Source of the DNA: Bacteroidota bacterium
GTDB taxonomy: Bacteria; Bacteroidota; Bacteroidia; UKL13-3
Assembly: GCA_013298895.1 (NCBI GenBank)
Contig: JAAFJM010000004.1
Span: 1-64,000, forward strand
Direction: 5' to 3'
Length of the DNA: 64,000 nt
This document shows positions 37,409 to 46,426 of the stretch, piece by piece (the stretch's first letter is position 1; the number at the start of each line of letters is the position of its first letter). A program made the position numbers and the translations under genes. The notes below the pieces were generated by a model. The model saw only the letters and a list, made by a program, of their open reading frames with translations. It had not been told where the DNA came from and searched no databases.

Positions 37409-37882
37409 GGTAATAGTTAGCCACATTTTTAGAATAAAAAGTGGATAGCAAAACAAAATATTTGTGGATATGTAATAACTACCAATTTATGCTAATTACA
37501 CCCACAGTAAACTAACAAATTAAGTGCGACATTTTATAAACAATACAATGTGAATGTCGCATTTAACATGCTGTTTATAAATAGCTAAACTTAACATAAT
37601 AAGTACTTTATAAAATGTACAAAATGTTAGTTAAATTTGATAAGCTATAAAACAAGTATTTTAAAAAAAGTTATTCCATAAACTAACAGCATATACTATT
37701 ATTACAATTATATCTTTAAAATAATTTATAATACATTTACGGTGTGGGTATCCCGCACCGTTTTATTTTTAAATGGAATACTTATGTTTGCAGTGTTAAA
37801 ATTTCAAAATTAAAAACTCCTGCATCCCGCACCTTTATTTACTAATTTTGAAAAGAGAAAAATTTATATTTTAAAATAAAAA
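37409..37882 (+). other. 474-bp structured intergenic region ahead of pheS
   Basis: No gene seen. It contains a weak AT-rich hairpin after the lipoprotein gene (37421-37444), interleaved inverted repeats at 37525-37580, and a strong GC hairpin with a T-tract at 37739-37770. The hairpin's 3' arm (atcccgcacc) is repeated at 37824-37833. A TAATTTTG box lies at 37843-37850, but without a TTG at the right distance. Confidence 0.6.
37739..37770 (+). terminator. terminator/attenuator-like hairpin ahead of pheS
   Basis: Stem acggtgtggg (37739-37748), loop of 3 nt, and cccgcaccgt (37752-37761), with one G-T pair, followed by a T-rich tract to 37770. It has the form of an intrinsic terminator on the plus strand. 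It lies 330 bp after the last upstream gene and 112 bp before pheS, so it could be an attenuator of pheS rather than the end of the preceding operon. Confidence 0.6.
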
Positions 37883-38899
37883 ATGAAACAAAAGTTAGAA
37901 GATATTCAGCAAAAACTACATGAGTATAAAATAAATTCGAGCGAAGATTTAGAAAATTTTCGTTTAAAATATTTGTCGCGTAAAGGTTTGATGAATGATT
38001 TATTTGAAGAATTTAAACAAGTTCCAAATGAAATGAAGCGCGATTTAGGCAAATTAATGAATGTGGTAAAAACCAGTGTTCAAACAAAATTTGATGAAGC
38101 GGCCGAAAAATTTAAAACAGATAAAAGAGGAAATAATAACCAAAATATAGATTACACATTACCAGCCGATTTAACAGAATTAGGGTCGCGCCATCCGTTA
38201 AATATTACTGAAAATCAAATTGTCGCAATCTTTAATAAATTAGGTTTTACAATGGCTGAAGGGCCAGAAATAGAAAATGATTGGCATAATTTTTCTGCTT
38301 TAAACTTTCCGCCAAACCACCCTGCGCGCGATATGCAGGATACATTTTTTATAGATGAAGAAATTGCATTAAGAACTCATACCAGTAGTGTACAAGTTAG
38401 GTTAATGCAACAAAAAAATCCGCCCTTACGGGCAATTATGCCAGGTCGCGTGTATAGAAATGAAGCAATTTCGGCTAGAGCAAATTGTTTTTTTCATCAA
38501 ATAGAAGGAATTTACATTGATGAAAAAGTGAGTTTTGCTGATTTAAAGCAAACTTTATACGCATTTGTAAAAGACATGTTTGGCGATGATGTAGAAGTTC
38601 GTTTCAGGCCAAGTTATTTTCCATTTACAGAACCAAGTGCCGAAATGGATATTAGCTGCCAAATATGCAAAGGAAAAGGCTGTAATATTTGCAAACACAG
38701 TGGTTGGGTTGAAATTTTAGGTTGTGGTATGATTGATCCAAATGTGTTGGAAAATTGCGGAATTGACTCAGAGAAATACACTGGATTTGCTTTTGGAATG
38801 GGTATAGAACGCATTACTATGCTTAAATACGATGTTAAGGATTTAAGAACATTTTTTATAAACGATACCCGCTTTTTAAAGCAATTTAGTAACGTTTAA
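37883..38899 (+). CDS. pheS: phenylalanyl-tRNA synthetase alpha subunit
   Basis: A 338-residue class II aminoacyl-tRNA synthetase subunit that charges tRNA-Phe with PheT. N-terminal coiled coil (about 1-85) binds tRNA. The catalytic domain has LGSRHPLNITENQIV, motif 2 region MPGRVYRNEAISARANCFFH, the FRPSYFPFTEPSAEMDISC segment, and motif 3 GFAFGMGIERITMLKY. A Cys-rich insert (CQICKGKGCNICKHSG) looks zinc-binding, as in many bacterial PheS. No pheT lies in this window. A hairpin upstream may control it. Confidence 0.96.
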   Translation: MKQKLEDIQQKLHEYKINSSEDLENFRLKYLSRKGLMNDLFEEFKQVPNEMKRDLGKLMNVVKTSVQTKFDEAAEKFKTDKRGNNNQNIDYTLPADLTELGSRHPLNITENQIVAIFNKLGFTMAEGPEIENDWHNFSALNFPPNHPARDMQDTFFIDEEIALRTHTSSVQVRLMQQKNPPLRAIMPGRVYRNEAISARANCFFHQIEGIYIDEKVSFADLKQTLYAFVKDMFGDDVEVRFRPSYFPFTEPSAEMDISCQICKGKGCNICKHSGWVEILGCGMIDPNVLENCGIDSEKYTGFAFGMGIERITMLKYDVKDLRTFFINDTRFLKQFSNV

Positions 38900-38975
38900 A
38901 ATATTTAACGATTTAAATCGGTTTGTTTCATAATTATTTTGTTAATTCACATGTAATTAATAAAAAATAACAATT

Positions 38976-39695
38976 ATGAAACAGACCTTTTATGATGCTG
39001 AAATAATTAACATAATTGACGAAACGGCTACTACTAAACGTTTCTTTTTTAAGGTTCACCATTTACCTCAATTCCAATTTAAAGCAGGCCAATTTGTAAT
39101 GATTGATTTGCCAATTGAATCAAAAATTACCTATAGAAGTTATAGCATAGCTTCTGCTCCAAATAATACCAATGAGTTTGAATTATTGATAGTGCTTAAT
39201 CCACCAGGAAAAGGTACACCTTATATGTGGGAAAACATAAAAGTTGGCTCTATTGTAAAAGTAGCAGGCCCCATTGGCAAATTTTTATTACCTGAGGAAC
39301 TAGACCGAGAAATTTGTTTTTTATGCACTGGAACGGGTATTGCGCCATTGCGAAGCATGTTGCACGATTTGGTAAACAATAAAAAATTGCACCATCCTGT
39401 AAAAATAATTTTTGGCAGCAGATACAAAGATGATTTGCTGTATAAAGAAGAAATGTCGCAGTTACAAAAAGAGTACAGTAATTTTGAGTTTATACCGGTT
39501 TTATCGCGCGAAAAGGATGAAAATTGGGATGGCAAAAAAGGATATGTACATGAGGTGTATGAAGATATTTATGCCAATAAAAGACCCTGTTATTTTTACT
39601 TATGTGGCTGGAGCGCAATGATTAAAGAAGCACGAGATAGATTATTGGCTTTGGGTTATACCAAAAGCGATATAAAATTTGAATTGTACGATTAA
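38976..39695 (+). CDS. ferredoxin-NADP reductase-like FAD oxidoreductase
   Basis: A 239-residue flavoprotein of the ferredoxin-NADP+ reductase superfamily. The FAD-binding barrel (1-100) has YRSYSIASAPN, and the NAD(P)-binding half (100-239) has CTGTGIAPLRSMLHD and the C-terminal YLCGWSAMIKEARDRL. No iron-sulfur or extra domain is attached, so electrons probably pass to a separate acceptor, which is not evident among the neighbours. About 76 bp after pheS; may be cotranscribed. Confidence 0.88.
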   Translation: MKQTFYDAEIINIIDETATTKRFFFKVHHLPQFQFKAGQFVMIDLPIESKITYRSYSIASAPNNTNEFELLIVLNPPGKGTPYMWENIKVGSIVKVAGPIGKFLLPEELDREICFLCTGTGIAPLRSMLHDLVNNKKLHHPVKIIFGSRYKDDLLYKEEMSQLQKEYSNFEFIPVLSREKDENWDGKKGYVHEVYEDIYANKRPCYFYLCGWSAMIKEARDRLLALGYTKSDIKFELYD

Positions 39696-39725
39696 AAAAA
39701 TGTATAAATCTGAATAAAATTAGTG

Positions 39726-39755
39726 TTGTACAGCATTTTTATAAAAATATATTTG
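39726..39755 (+). promoter_or_regulatory. promoter of the leucyl aminopeptidase gene
   Basis: TTG (39726-39728), 19 bp, then a perfect TATATTTG (39748-39755), 21 bp before the ATG. It matches the Bacteroidota consensus TTG-N17-23-TAnnTTTG. Confidence 0.65.
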
Positions 39756-39776
39756 AGCCAATAAAAATTAAGAAAA

Positions 39777-41216
39777 ATGACAACTAAAATAACAGTGTTA
39801 AGCAAGTACAACGAAAAGTTAAGTACTTTAATGGTATGTAATAAAAAAACCAAGTGGGCAAGTTTAGGCTTTTCGAAAGCTGAAGTGAGCTATATTGATA
39901 AAAAAATAAAAGCCGAAGATAATTTTATTACCATTAACCAATTTGAAAGATTGGTTTTTATACAATTGGTAGAAGAGTTTGAAAAGAAAAACGAAAACCA
40001 AATATTGGAAGCTTACAGAAATATAGGAAACAAAGTTTGCGCAGCTGTTAATGCCCATAAATACGATACCATACAAATAGCTGAAACAACCGCAACCGAA
40101 GCCCAAGTGTTGGCTATAGCCGAAGGAGTAGCATTAAGCAATTATCAGTTTATAAAATATTTAACAGATGGTAAACCTAATAGCCTTAAAACCATCAACG
40201 TAGTAGGGTCAAAATTTAATAAAAGCGCGGTAGAACAAACAAATATTTTGGTAGAAGCAGTTTGCGAAGCACGTAATTTAGTAAACGAGCCACAAAACGT
40301 AATCGATGCAGAAACAATAGCAGCAGAGTTTAAAAAATTGGGTAAAAAAGCTGAATTTAAAGTGGAAGTTTTAAATAAAAAACAAATAGAAAGTTTAAAA
40401 ATGGGTGGACTTTTGGCCGTAAATAAAGGAAGTCAAACACCACCAACTTTTACAATCATGGAGTACAAGCCAGCTAAGCCAAAAAACAAAAAACCTCTGG
40501 TATTAGTGGGTAAAGGCGTAGTTTATGATACAGGAGGATTAAGCTTAAAACCAACTCCAAATAGCATGGATACCATGAAATGCGATATGGCGGGTTCAGC
40601 GGCAGTGGCTTGTGCTATTTATGCAATTGCTAAAGCAAAATTAAATTACCATGTAATAGCTTTGGTGCCAGCTACTGACAACCGTCCGGGTGAAAATGCT
40701 TATACACCTGGGGATGTAATTACCATGTACGATGGACAAACAGTTGAAGTATTAAATACCGATGCTGAGGGTCGTATGATTTTGGCTGATGCTTTGACTT
40801 ATGCAAAAAAATATAAACCAGAGATGGTAATGGATTTTGCAACCTTAACAGGTGCAGCAGCAGCAGCCATAGGCCAATATGGAATAGTATGTATGGGAAC
40901 GGCTGACGAAACACAAAAGGCAGACTTAAAAGAAAGTGGTAATGCTACGCACGAGCGTTTGGTAGAGTTTCCGTTTTGGGATGATTATGGCAAATTGATT
41001 AAATCTGACATTGCAGATATGAAGAATATTGGCGGCCCAGTTGGAGGAGCAATAACAGCAGGTAAGTTTTTAGAAAAATTTGTGGACTACCCTTGGATGC
41101 ACTTTGACATAGCGGGGCCTGCTTTTATTTCTTCTAACGACAGTTATCGTTTAAAAATGGGTACTGGAGTGGGCGTGCGTTTAATTTTTGATTACGTAAA
41201 GAAAAAAGCACAATAA
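39777..41216 (+). CDS. leucyl aminopeptidase (M17 family)
   Basis: A 479-residue M17 metallopeptidase removing N-terminal residues in peptide turnover. The catalytic domain carries the metal-binding and catalytic signatures LVGKGVVYDTGGLSLKP (Lys and Asp), MDTMKCDMAGSAAV (Asp) and the family hallmark NTDAEGRMILADAL (Asp, Glu, Arg). The N-terminal half (1-160) is the more variable macro-like domain. Length and motif order are normal; it would form cytoplasmic hexamers. It has its own promoter and a strong terminator shared with clpX. Confidence 0.95.
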   Translation: MTTKITVLSKYNEKLSTLMVCNKKTKWASLGFSKAEVSYIDKKIKAEDNFITINQFERLVFIQLVEEFEKKNENQILEAYRNIGNKVCAAVNAHKYDTIQIAETTATEAQVLAIAEGVALSNYQFIKYLTDGKPNSLKTINVVGSKFNKSAVEQTNILVEAVCEARNLVNEPQNVIDAETIAAEFKKLGKKAEFKVEVLNKKQIESLKMGGLLAVNKGSQTPPTFTIMEYKPAKPKNKKPLVLVGKGVVYDTGGLSLKPTPNSMDTMKCDMAGSAAVACAIYAIAKAKLNYHVIALVPATDNRPGENAYTPGDVITMYDGQTVEVLNTDAEGRMILADALTYAKKYKPEMVMDFATLTGAAAAAIGQYGIVCMGTADETQKADLKESGNATHERLVEFPFWDDYGKLIKSDIADMKNIGGPVGGAITAGKFLEKFVDYPWMHFDIAGPAFISSNDSYRLKMGTGVGVRLIFDYVKKKAQ

Positions 41217-41231
41217 AAGCTAAAGGGAAAC

Positions 41232-41270
41232 AAAAAAGCCTAGTTTATATTTTTAAACTAGGCTTTTTTT
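41232..41270. terminator. bidirectional terminator between the aminopeptidase and clpX genes
   Basis: Perfect 16-bp inverted repeat, aaaaaagcctagttta (41232-41247) and its complement (41254-41269), with a short loop and A/T tails on both sides. It separates convergent genes; its last bases touch the clpX stop codon region. Confidence 0.92.
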
Positions 41271-42502
41271 TATGCTGCTTGAATTGTTTTGTATTTTAAT
41301 GCTTCAATTTTACTTTTTGCATACTCTAAATCAATTACAATTTTTCCTTTATTTGCTAAATCGGGCGCATCGTACATTAAGTCAAGCATGATTGCCTCGC
41401 AAATACTTCGCAAACCACGTGCACCTAATTTAAAATCAAATGCCGTATCAACAATTAACTCAACCACTTCTTCTGTAAATTGCAGCTCTATTTTTTCTAA
41501 ATCAAACAAGTGTTTATACTGTTTGGTTAAAGCATTTTTAGGTTCGGTTAAAATATTGCGAAGCGCCTCTTTATCTAGAGGATTTAAATGGCATAAGACT
41601 GGCAAACGACCAATAATTTCAGGTATTAAACCAAAACTTCTTAAATCGGCAGGGCTAATGTACTGCAACATGTTTTTGTCGTTTACTTTACCCAAATCAT
41701 CCTCGTTTTTAAAACCAATTGCTTGAGTTTGTAACCTGCGTGCAATGTGTCTGTCAATTCCATCAAAAGCACCTCCACAAATAAATAAAATATTGCTGGT
41801 GTTTATTTGAATCATTTTTTGGTCAGGATGCTTGCGGCCACCTTGTGGAGGTACATTTGCAATAGTTCCTTCCAAAATTTTTAACAAAGCTTGTTGTACC
41901 CCTTCGCCACTTACATCGCGGGTAATGCTTGGGTTATCGCTTTTGCGGCTAATTTTATCAATTTCGTCAATATATACAATTCCACGCTCAGCTGCTTCTA
42001 CATTGTAATCAGCTGCTTGTAATAAACGGCTTAAAATACTTTCAACGTCTTCGCCTACATAACCGGCTTCGGTAATTACAGTAGCATCGGCAATACAAAA
42101 AGGTACATCTAATACTTTGGCTAATGTTTTAGCCAATAATGTTTTACCTGTTCCTGTTTCGCCAACGAGCATCACATTGCTTTTTTCTATTTCAATATCG
42201 CCTTTTTTGCTTTTTGAAAGTAAACGTTTAAAGTGATTATAAACCGCCACACAAAGTACTTTTTTGGCTTCATCTTGGCCAATTACGTATTCATCTAAAT
42301 GTGCTTTAATTTGAGCAGGTTTAAGTAAAACTAGTTTGTTTAATGGTGTTGATGACTTAACATCGGCATCTTCACTAATAATTCTATAAGCTTGTTTGGT
42401 GCAATCTTCACAAATTAGTGCATCCAATCCAGCAATTAAAAATTGCACTTCATTTCTTCCACGTCCACAAAACGAACATTTATCTTCGGTTTTCTTTGCC
42501 AT
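41270..42502 (-). CDS. clpX: ATP-dependent Clp protease ATP-binding subunit ClpX
   Basis: A 410-residue AAA+ unfoldase that feeds ClpP. N-terminal zinc-binding domain with Cys9, Cys12, Cys31 and Cys34 (CSFCGRG, CEDC). Walker A GETGTGKT at 114-121, Walker B VYIDEIDK, sensor and box elements, and the substrate-pore segment near [10 protein letters not shown]. The [14 protein letters not shown] segment matches the family; length is normal. clpP is not in this window. Upstream, a TATATTTG box (42543-42550, minus strand) could be its -7 element, but no TTG sits at the right spacing. Confidence 0.97.
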   Translation of the reverse strand: MAKKTEDKCSFCGRGRNEVQFLIAGLDALICEDCTKQAYRIISEDADVKSSTPLNKLVLLKPAQIKAHLDEYVIGQDEAKKVLCVAVYNHFKRLLSKSKKGDIEIEKSNVMLVGETGTGKTLLAKTLAKVLDVPFCIADATVITEAGYVGEDVESILSRLLQAADYNVEAAERGIVYIDEIDKISRKSDNPSITRDVSGEGVQQALLKILEGTIANVPPQGGRKHPDQKMIQINTSNILFICGGAFDGIDRHIARRLQTQAIGFKNEDDLGKVNDKNMLQYISPADLRSFGLIPEIIGRLPVLCHLNPLDKEALRNILTEPKNALTKQYKHLFDLEKIELQFTEEVVELIVDTAFDFKLGARGLRSICEAIMLDLMYDAPDLANKGKIVIDLEYAKSKIEALKYKTIQAA

Positions 42503-42752
42503 TAATTGTATAGAGCTATGTAATTTTAATAATTAGAGTCTGCAAATATAGTACAATGAAAGGCTATTTTTGTTTGTTTTTAAAATCGTTGCAAAGATTA
42601 ATTTGTTAATTTGAAGTTATTTGAGAGATTTAATAAAGTAACAAACCTAAACAGGATTTTTATAAATGTAATAAACAAAAACATTATTTGAAGAATCTTG
42701 AAGAATAAAATTTAGTCAAAGTATTAATAATATTTTACGAATTATAGGTTAT

Positions 42753-42791
42753 AAAAAAGGCCGAGTCGCGTTAAAACAACTCAGCCTTTTT
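42753..42791 (-). terminator. terminator after the T9SS type A gene
   Basis: Stem aaaaaggccgagt (from 42754) with actcagccttttt (to 42791), one C-A mismatch, loop about 12 nt, followed on the minus strand by T-rich sequence. It lies 16 bp past the stop of the 1175-residue protein gene. The rest of the 305-bp spacer 42503-42807 holds nothing else recognisable besides the TATATTTG box near clpX. Confidence 0.75.
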
Positions 42792-42807
42792 GTGGTTTAT
42801 AAAGAAT

Positions 42808-45800
42808 TTATTCTTTTACCATTTTAGTAATAAATACTTGGTTTTGGCTAAGCACTTTTATTAGATAAATACCATTAACCAATTGTTCTGTATTTAATAA
42901 AATTTCATTTTTACCAAGGGTATTAAATGTTTGGTTCATTATAACTTTTCCAGTTAAATCGAATAATTCAACTTCTGTTGTTTTGCCAATATTTTCGGGT
43001 AAATGAATATTTAATTCTTTGCTAGTTGGGTTGGGGTAAACCAATAAGTTTGCGCTATTACTAGTATTGACATTTGCAGGATAACCCAAAGTAAATTTAG
43101 AGTAAATGGTATCTGAATATTGAGTAAACACGCCTGATTTAGCCACTACTCTCCATCTTAAATTTTTGATTTGGCCGTTGCTTAAACCTAAAAGTGCAAG
43201 CGCATTTGCTATTTGTCCGTAAGTGGCAGTTATGGTGGTGTCTGTTCCCATATTGTTAGATAACATCAGGGCATTTGCATTTAAAAATTGTCCGTTTACA
43301 GAATCTAATTGCAAAGCATAAATAGGATTATTAATTGTAGCTTCTGGTATTGATTTACTCCATTTAATAGTAAGTATTTGGTTGGTATCGCCATTAATTG
43401 CCAAATTATTATAAGCACTTGGATTATTTACATAAAATCTGTTCAATGGTTCAAAAATGCGCACATCATTTCCATTGCGAGGGCTTATATAATAGCCTGT
43501 AAAGGCATATGGTGCAGTTACATTTGATTTTTGACCTCCAATTCCTACTAAATGAAAGTATTTGTCTTTAGGTAATAAACTACCCACTAATTGGTTTTTT
43601 TCTTCTAATTTAATGTTAAATTGTTGGTTGCTATCGTTTATAACTTGGTAAGTTAAATTACTTGACCAAAACCTTTCGTTGGTATTCAAATTGATGAAGC
43701 GTAATCTTTTTATTTCTACCAATTCATTTTCTGTATTTTCATTCAGTTGGGTAGTAATAAACGGTTGTTTTAAAGGTTTAAATTGGCTTATTAAACTAAT
43801 GCTATCTACCTCTAAACTAAGTAATCCTCTCATGCTTATTATTTTACCTAATACCAATATACTGTCCCCAATTTGAGGTTGGTAATTATAAGTACTGGTG
43901 TTCGAGTAAATATTAATACCACTGGTACGGTCGTTTATAACAAATTGAATACCTATTGGATATGGGTTAATTTGATTGGTTTGATAAACCAAACCTTTTA
44001 AAGCCACCCTTAAATTGTTTGAATCAGGTGCACCTGTTACAGCGTTAACCTTATTAATTTGATTGATGAAATATAAGTTAGGCATAGGCAAGTTTGGAGC
44101 TGCTGTTCCAACTCCAGTTGCGCCATTTAACGAGTAGGTTGAATCTTGATTGCGAACCACAAAAACTAAAACTTGGTAAGTGGTGTAATTATTCACACCA
44201 TAAAGCATTACAAAATTAGTATCACCCATGTAAACAGCGTATGCATTTGAATCACTTGGAAATTTAGAGCCTTTATTATTAATCATTGATTGACTAACAA
44301 TAGTATTACGTCTTATATCTCTATTGGTAATTTGTGCATCAATTGGGCTACCAGCTTTTACATAAACTATGGTGTTATAATTATCGTTATTATAATCAAT
44401 AGGCTTAGTCCAGTTTATACGTAAAGTGGAATTGGTTAATCCTGTTAACGTTACATTTGATACATTACTTGGTGGCACATCTTTGGTAATTCCATTTACA
44501 ATACGTGGGTTTGAGTAGTTTGTATCCATAGTATTTATTACATAAACTACCGCATAATAATTGGTGTTTGCTATAAGATTATTAATCAAAACTCGGTTTA
44601 AATCTCCTTTATAAACACAATAAGCCAAAGTATCGTTTTGGTAAGCGGAACCATTTCCAAATGTGGTGCTAGCATTAATGGTACTTGCGTCTAAATTTTG
44701 TGTACCTAAATTAATGGCACTTCCTTGCTTTAAATATACCACAGTGGTATAATCATTGTTATTGTATAATCCATCTTTTTCCCAACTTATTTCGCTTAAA
44801 GTGTTATTATAAGCATTCCATTTTGGAGCTATAACGCTACTAGGTCCATTGTTATTAGTAAAATCTGATGTAGTAACAACTTCTGAATAATTAGAATCTA
44901 AATCGTTAATGGCAAAGGCTGCAATAAAGTATTCTTTTCCTGAGGTTAAATTACTAAGAAATACTTCTGTACCATCGCCTTTATAAACGCATTTAGCAGC
45001 AGCATCGTTTTGAAATGCACTAGCTGTTGCCGCAAAATCATTGTTGTTTATTATATTACTAGGGTTGGTATTTTGTGTGGTTAAATTATTTATAGCTGTA
45101 TTTTCTTTTGCATATACAACAGTGGTGTAATTTGTATTCGAATAATAGTTTAATTGCTGATCCCATTTTACCCTAGCTGTTGTTTTTCCTGTACCAATAA
45201 ATGTTAAGTTAATTAAAGGTTTTGGCGCAGTAGTGCCAGTAGTAAAATTAGTTTGCAATACCAATGAATACGAATTGTTTAAAGTATTGTAAGCATAAAC
45301 AATGGCATGATAACTGGTTTTTTGTTTTAAACCTGTTACTGTAATATTGGTACTATCTGTGTTTAGTACACACTTGGCATTAACATCATTTTCGTAAAAT
45401 GAGTTGGCCGTTAAAAAGTTCTGATTTGGTATGTAAAAACTTGCATTGATATTGGGGCTACCAATATTTATGGGATTATTTTCTTTTATAAAAACCAAAG
45501 TGGTGTAAATCGAATCAAAATAGGCACTGTTTTTCTCCCATATTAGTTTAACTGAATTGGTCGTAATTTCTCTTGGATTAAATAAGCTTAAAAGTTGAAG
45601 TTTGGTAGGTTTGTTTAATTCACTCCAGTCGTTTGTACTTCTAATACCATCAATAATTAATTTAGGGGCTATGCTATCGTTTCCTTGTATCAGTGCCACT
45701 CCACTTATTTTCAATAAATCATTATCAGTACCTGAATTTATTTGTGCCAAAGGTATTGGTTCTGAAGTTGGAAATCCAGATTTGAAATTGAAAAGAGATA

Positions 45801-46335
45801 CCACATCGTTATCATTGCCAATTACTGATTCATATTTTAGAACCACTAAACTTGTAGTGTTTAAATCAAAACTATCGTTCCCATAAATTGGAGTTTCATT
45901 GTTTTTAGCTATTCCAATTTTATAAAAATTTGCACTTGCAGATTTTATATAAACCTTTGTTTTTAATTCTTCAATTGGGTTGCTTGTAGTGTAAGTAAAA
46001 AAATAATCACCAATCAAAGTTGCTTTATTTACATTTAGCATAAAAGCAGTGTATGTTATTTTGTTTTGCATGAATGGAGTACCAAAGCTCATTTTTAAAT
46101 CTTGTCCTATTGAATCAATTTTGGCAGCATTGCCAATATTTGATAAAACATAGTCGGTATAAGTTAAACCCGGACTTACTGTTTTAATAGGATTAATATT
46201 TCCATTGGTATATAACGAGCTCCATCCATAGCTTTTCAGTTCTCCTGTAAAGTTAAAATTAGCGGTTAAAAGTTGCTGTGCATGAGCACTTAGCGATAAA
46301 GCTAAAAGGGCAATTAAGGTTAGTTTCGTTTTCAT
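42808..46335 (-). CDS. T9SS type A secreted protein with four fibronectin-like repeats
   Basis: A 1175-residue secreted protein. Signal peptide (1-19, ending SAHAQ), an N-terminal beta domain, then four repeats (from about 240 to 745) of a fibronectin type III-like unit with a long insertion; each shows a YTTVVYxKxxxAI strand and a later YQNDxxAxCVYxGD motif. An OB-fold-like domain follows (about 765-865, with IGDSILVLGKII), another fibronectin-like domain, and a type A sorting domain at the end (VYPNPTSKELNIHLP, LFDLTGKVI, final GIYLIKV...KMVKE). Exported by T9SS and probably anchored by lipopolysaccharide or released. No enzymatic domain was recognised. Confidence 0.87.
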   Translation of the reverse strand: MKTKLTLIALLALSLSAHAQQLLTANFNFTGELKSYGWSSLYTNGNINPIKTVSPGLTYTDYVLSNIGNAAKIDSIGQDLKMSFGTPFMQNKITYTAFMLNVNKATLIGDYFFTYTTSNPIEELKTKVYIKSASANFYKIGIAKNNETPIYGNDSFDLNTTSLVVLKYESVIGNDNDVVSLFNFKSGFPTSEPIPLAQINSGTDNDLLKISGVALIQGNDSIAPKLIIDGIRSTNDWSELNKPTKLQLLSLFNPREITTNSVKLIWEKNSAYFDSIYTTLVFIKENNPINIGSPNINASFYIPNQNFLTANSFYENDVNAKCVLNTDSTNITVTGLKQKTSYHAIVYAYNTLNNSYSLVLQTNFTTGTTAPKPLINLTFIGTGKTTARVKWDQQLNYYSNTNYTTVVYAKENTAINNLTTQNTNPSNIINNNDFAATASAFQNDAAAKCVYKGDGTEVFLSNLTSGKEYFIAAFAINDLDSNYSEVVTTSDFTNNNGPSSVIAPKWNAYNNTLSEISWEKDGLYNNNDYTTVVYLKQGSAINLGTQNLDASTINASTTFGNGSAYQNDTLAYCVYKGDLNRVLINNLIANTNYYAVVYVINTMDTNYSNPRIVNGITKDVPPSNVSNVTLTGLTNSTLRINWTKPIDYNNDNYNTIVYVKAGSPIDAQITNRDIRRNTIVSQSMINNKGSKFPSDSNAYAVYMGDTNFVMLYGVNNYTTYQVLVFVVRNQDSTYSLNGATGVGTAAPNLPMPNLYFINQINKVNAVTGAPDSNNLRVALKGLVYQTNQINPYPIGIQFVINDRTSGINIYSNTSTYNYQPQIGDSILVLGKIISMRGLLSLEVDSISLISQFKPLKQPFITTQLNENTENELVEIKRLRFINLNTNERFWSSNLTYQVINDSNQQFNIKLEEKNQLVGSLLPKDKYFHLVGIGGQKSNVTAPYAFTGYYISPRNGNDVRIFEPLNRFYVNNPSAYNNLAINGDTNQILTIKWSKSIPEATINNPIYALQLDSVNGQFLNANALMLSNNMGTDTTITATYGQIANALALLGLSNGQIKNLRWRVVAKSGVFTQYSDTIYSKFTLGYPANVNTSNSANLLVYPNPTSKELNIHLPENIGKTTEVELFDLTGKVIMNQTFNTLGKNEILLNTEQLVNGIYLIKVLSQNQVFITKMVKE

Positions 46336-46426
46336 ATTTGTAAATGTTTAAAGTTATTGAGCTAGAATTTATTTAAACGTTGCAGAAAAAATGAAAACGT
46401 GATATTTTAAGAAAACGTTTAGAAAA

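Noticed and set aside
37409-37520. Possible replication origin with DnaA-box-like TGTGGATAT and AGTGGATAG
   Set aside because: Only two imperfect boxes, no dnaA or cluster of TTATNCACA sites. The nearby parS cluster suggests an origin in the neighbourhood but does not place it here.
37615-37655. Short frame MYKMLVKFDKL before pheS as a Phe leader peptide
   Set aside because: Only one Phe codon, no ribosome-binding site and 90 bases from the hairpin, so classical attenuation is not supported.
41405-41416. CCACGTGCA inside clpX as a parS site
   Set aside because: Only the hexamer core matches; the arms are unrelated and it lies alone.
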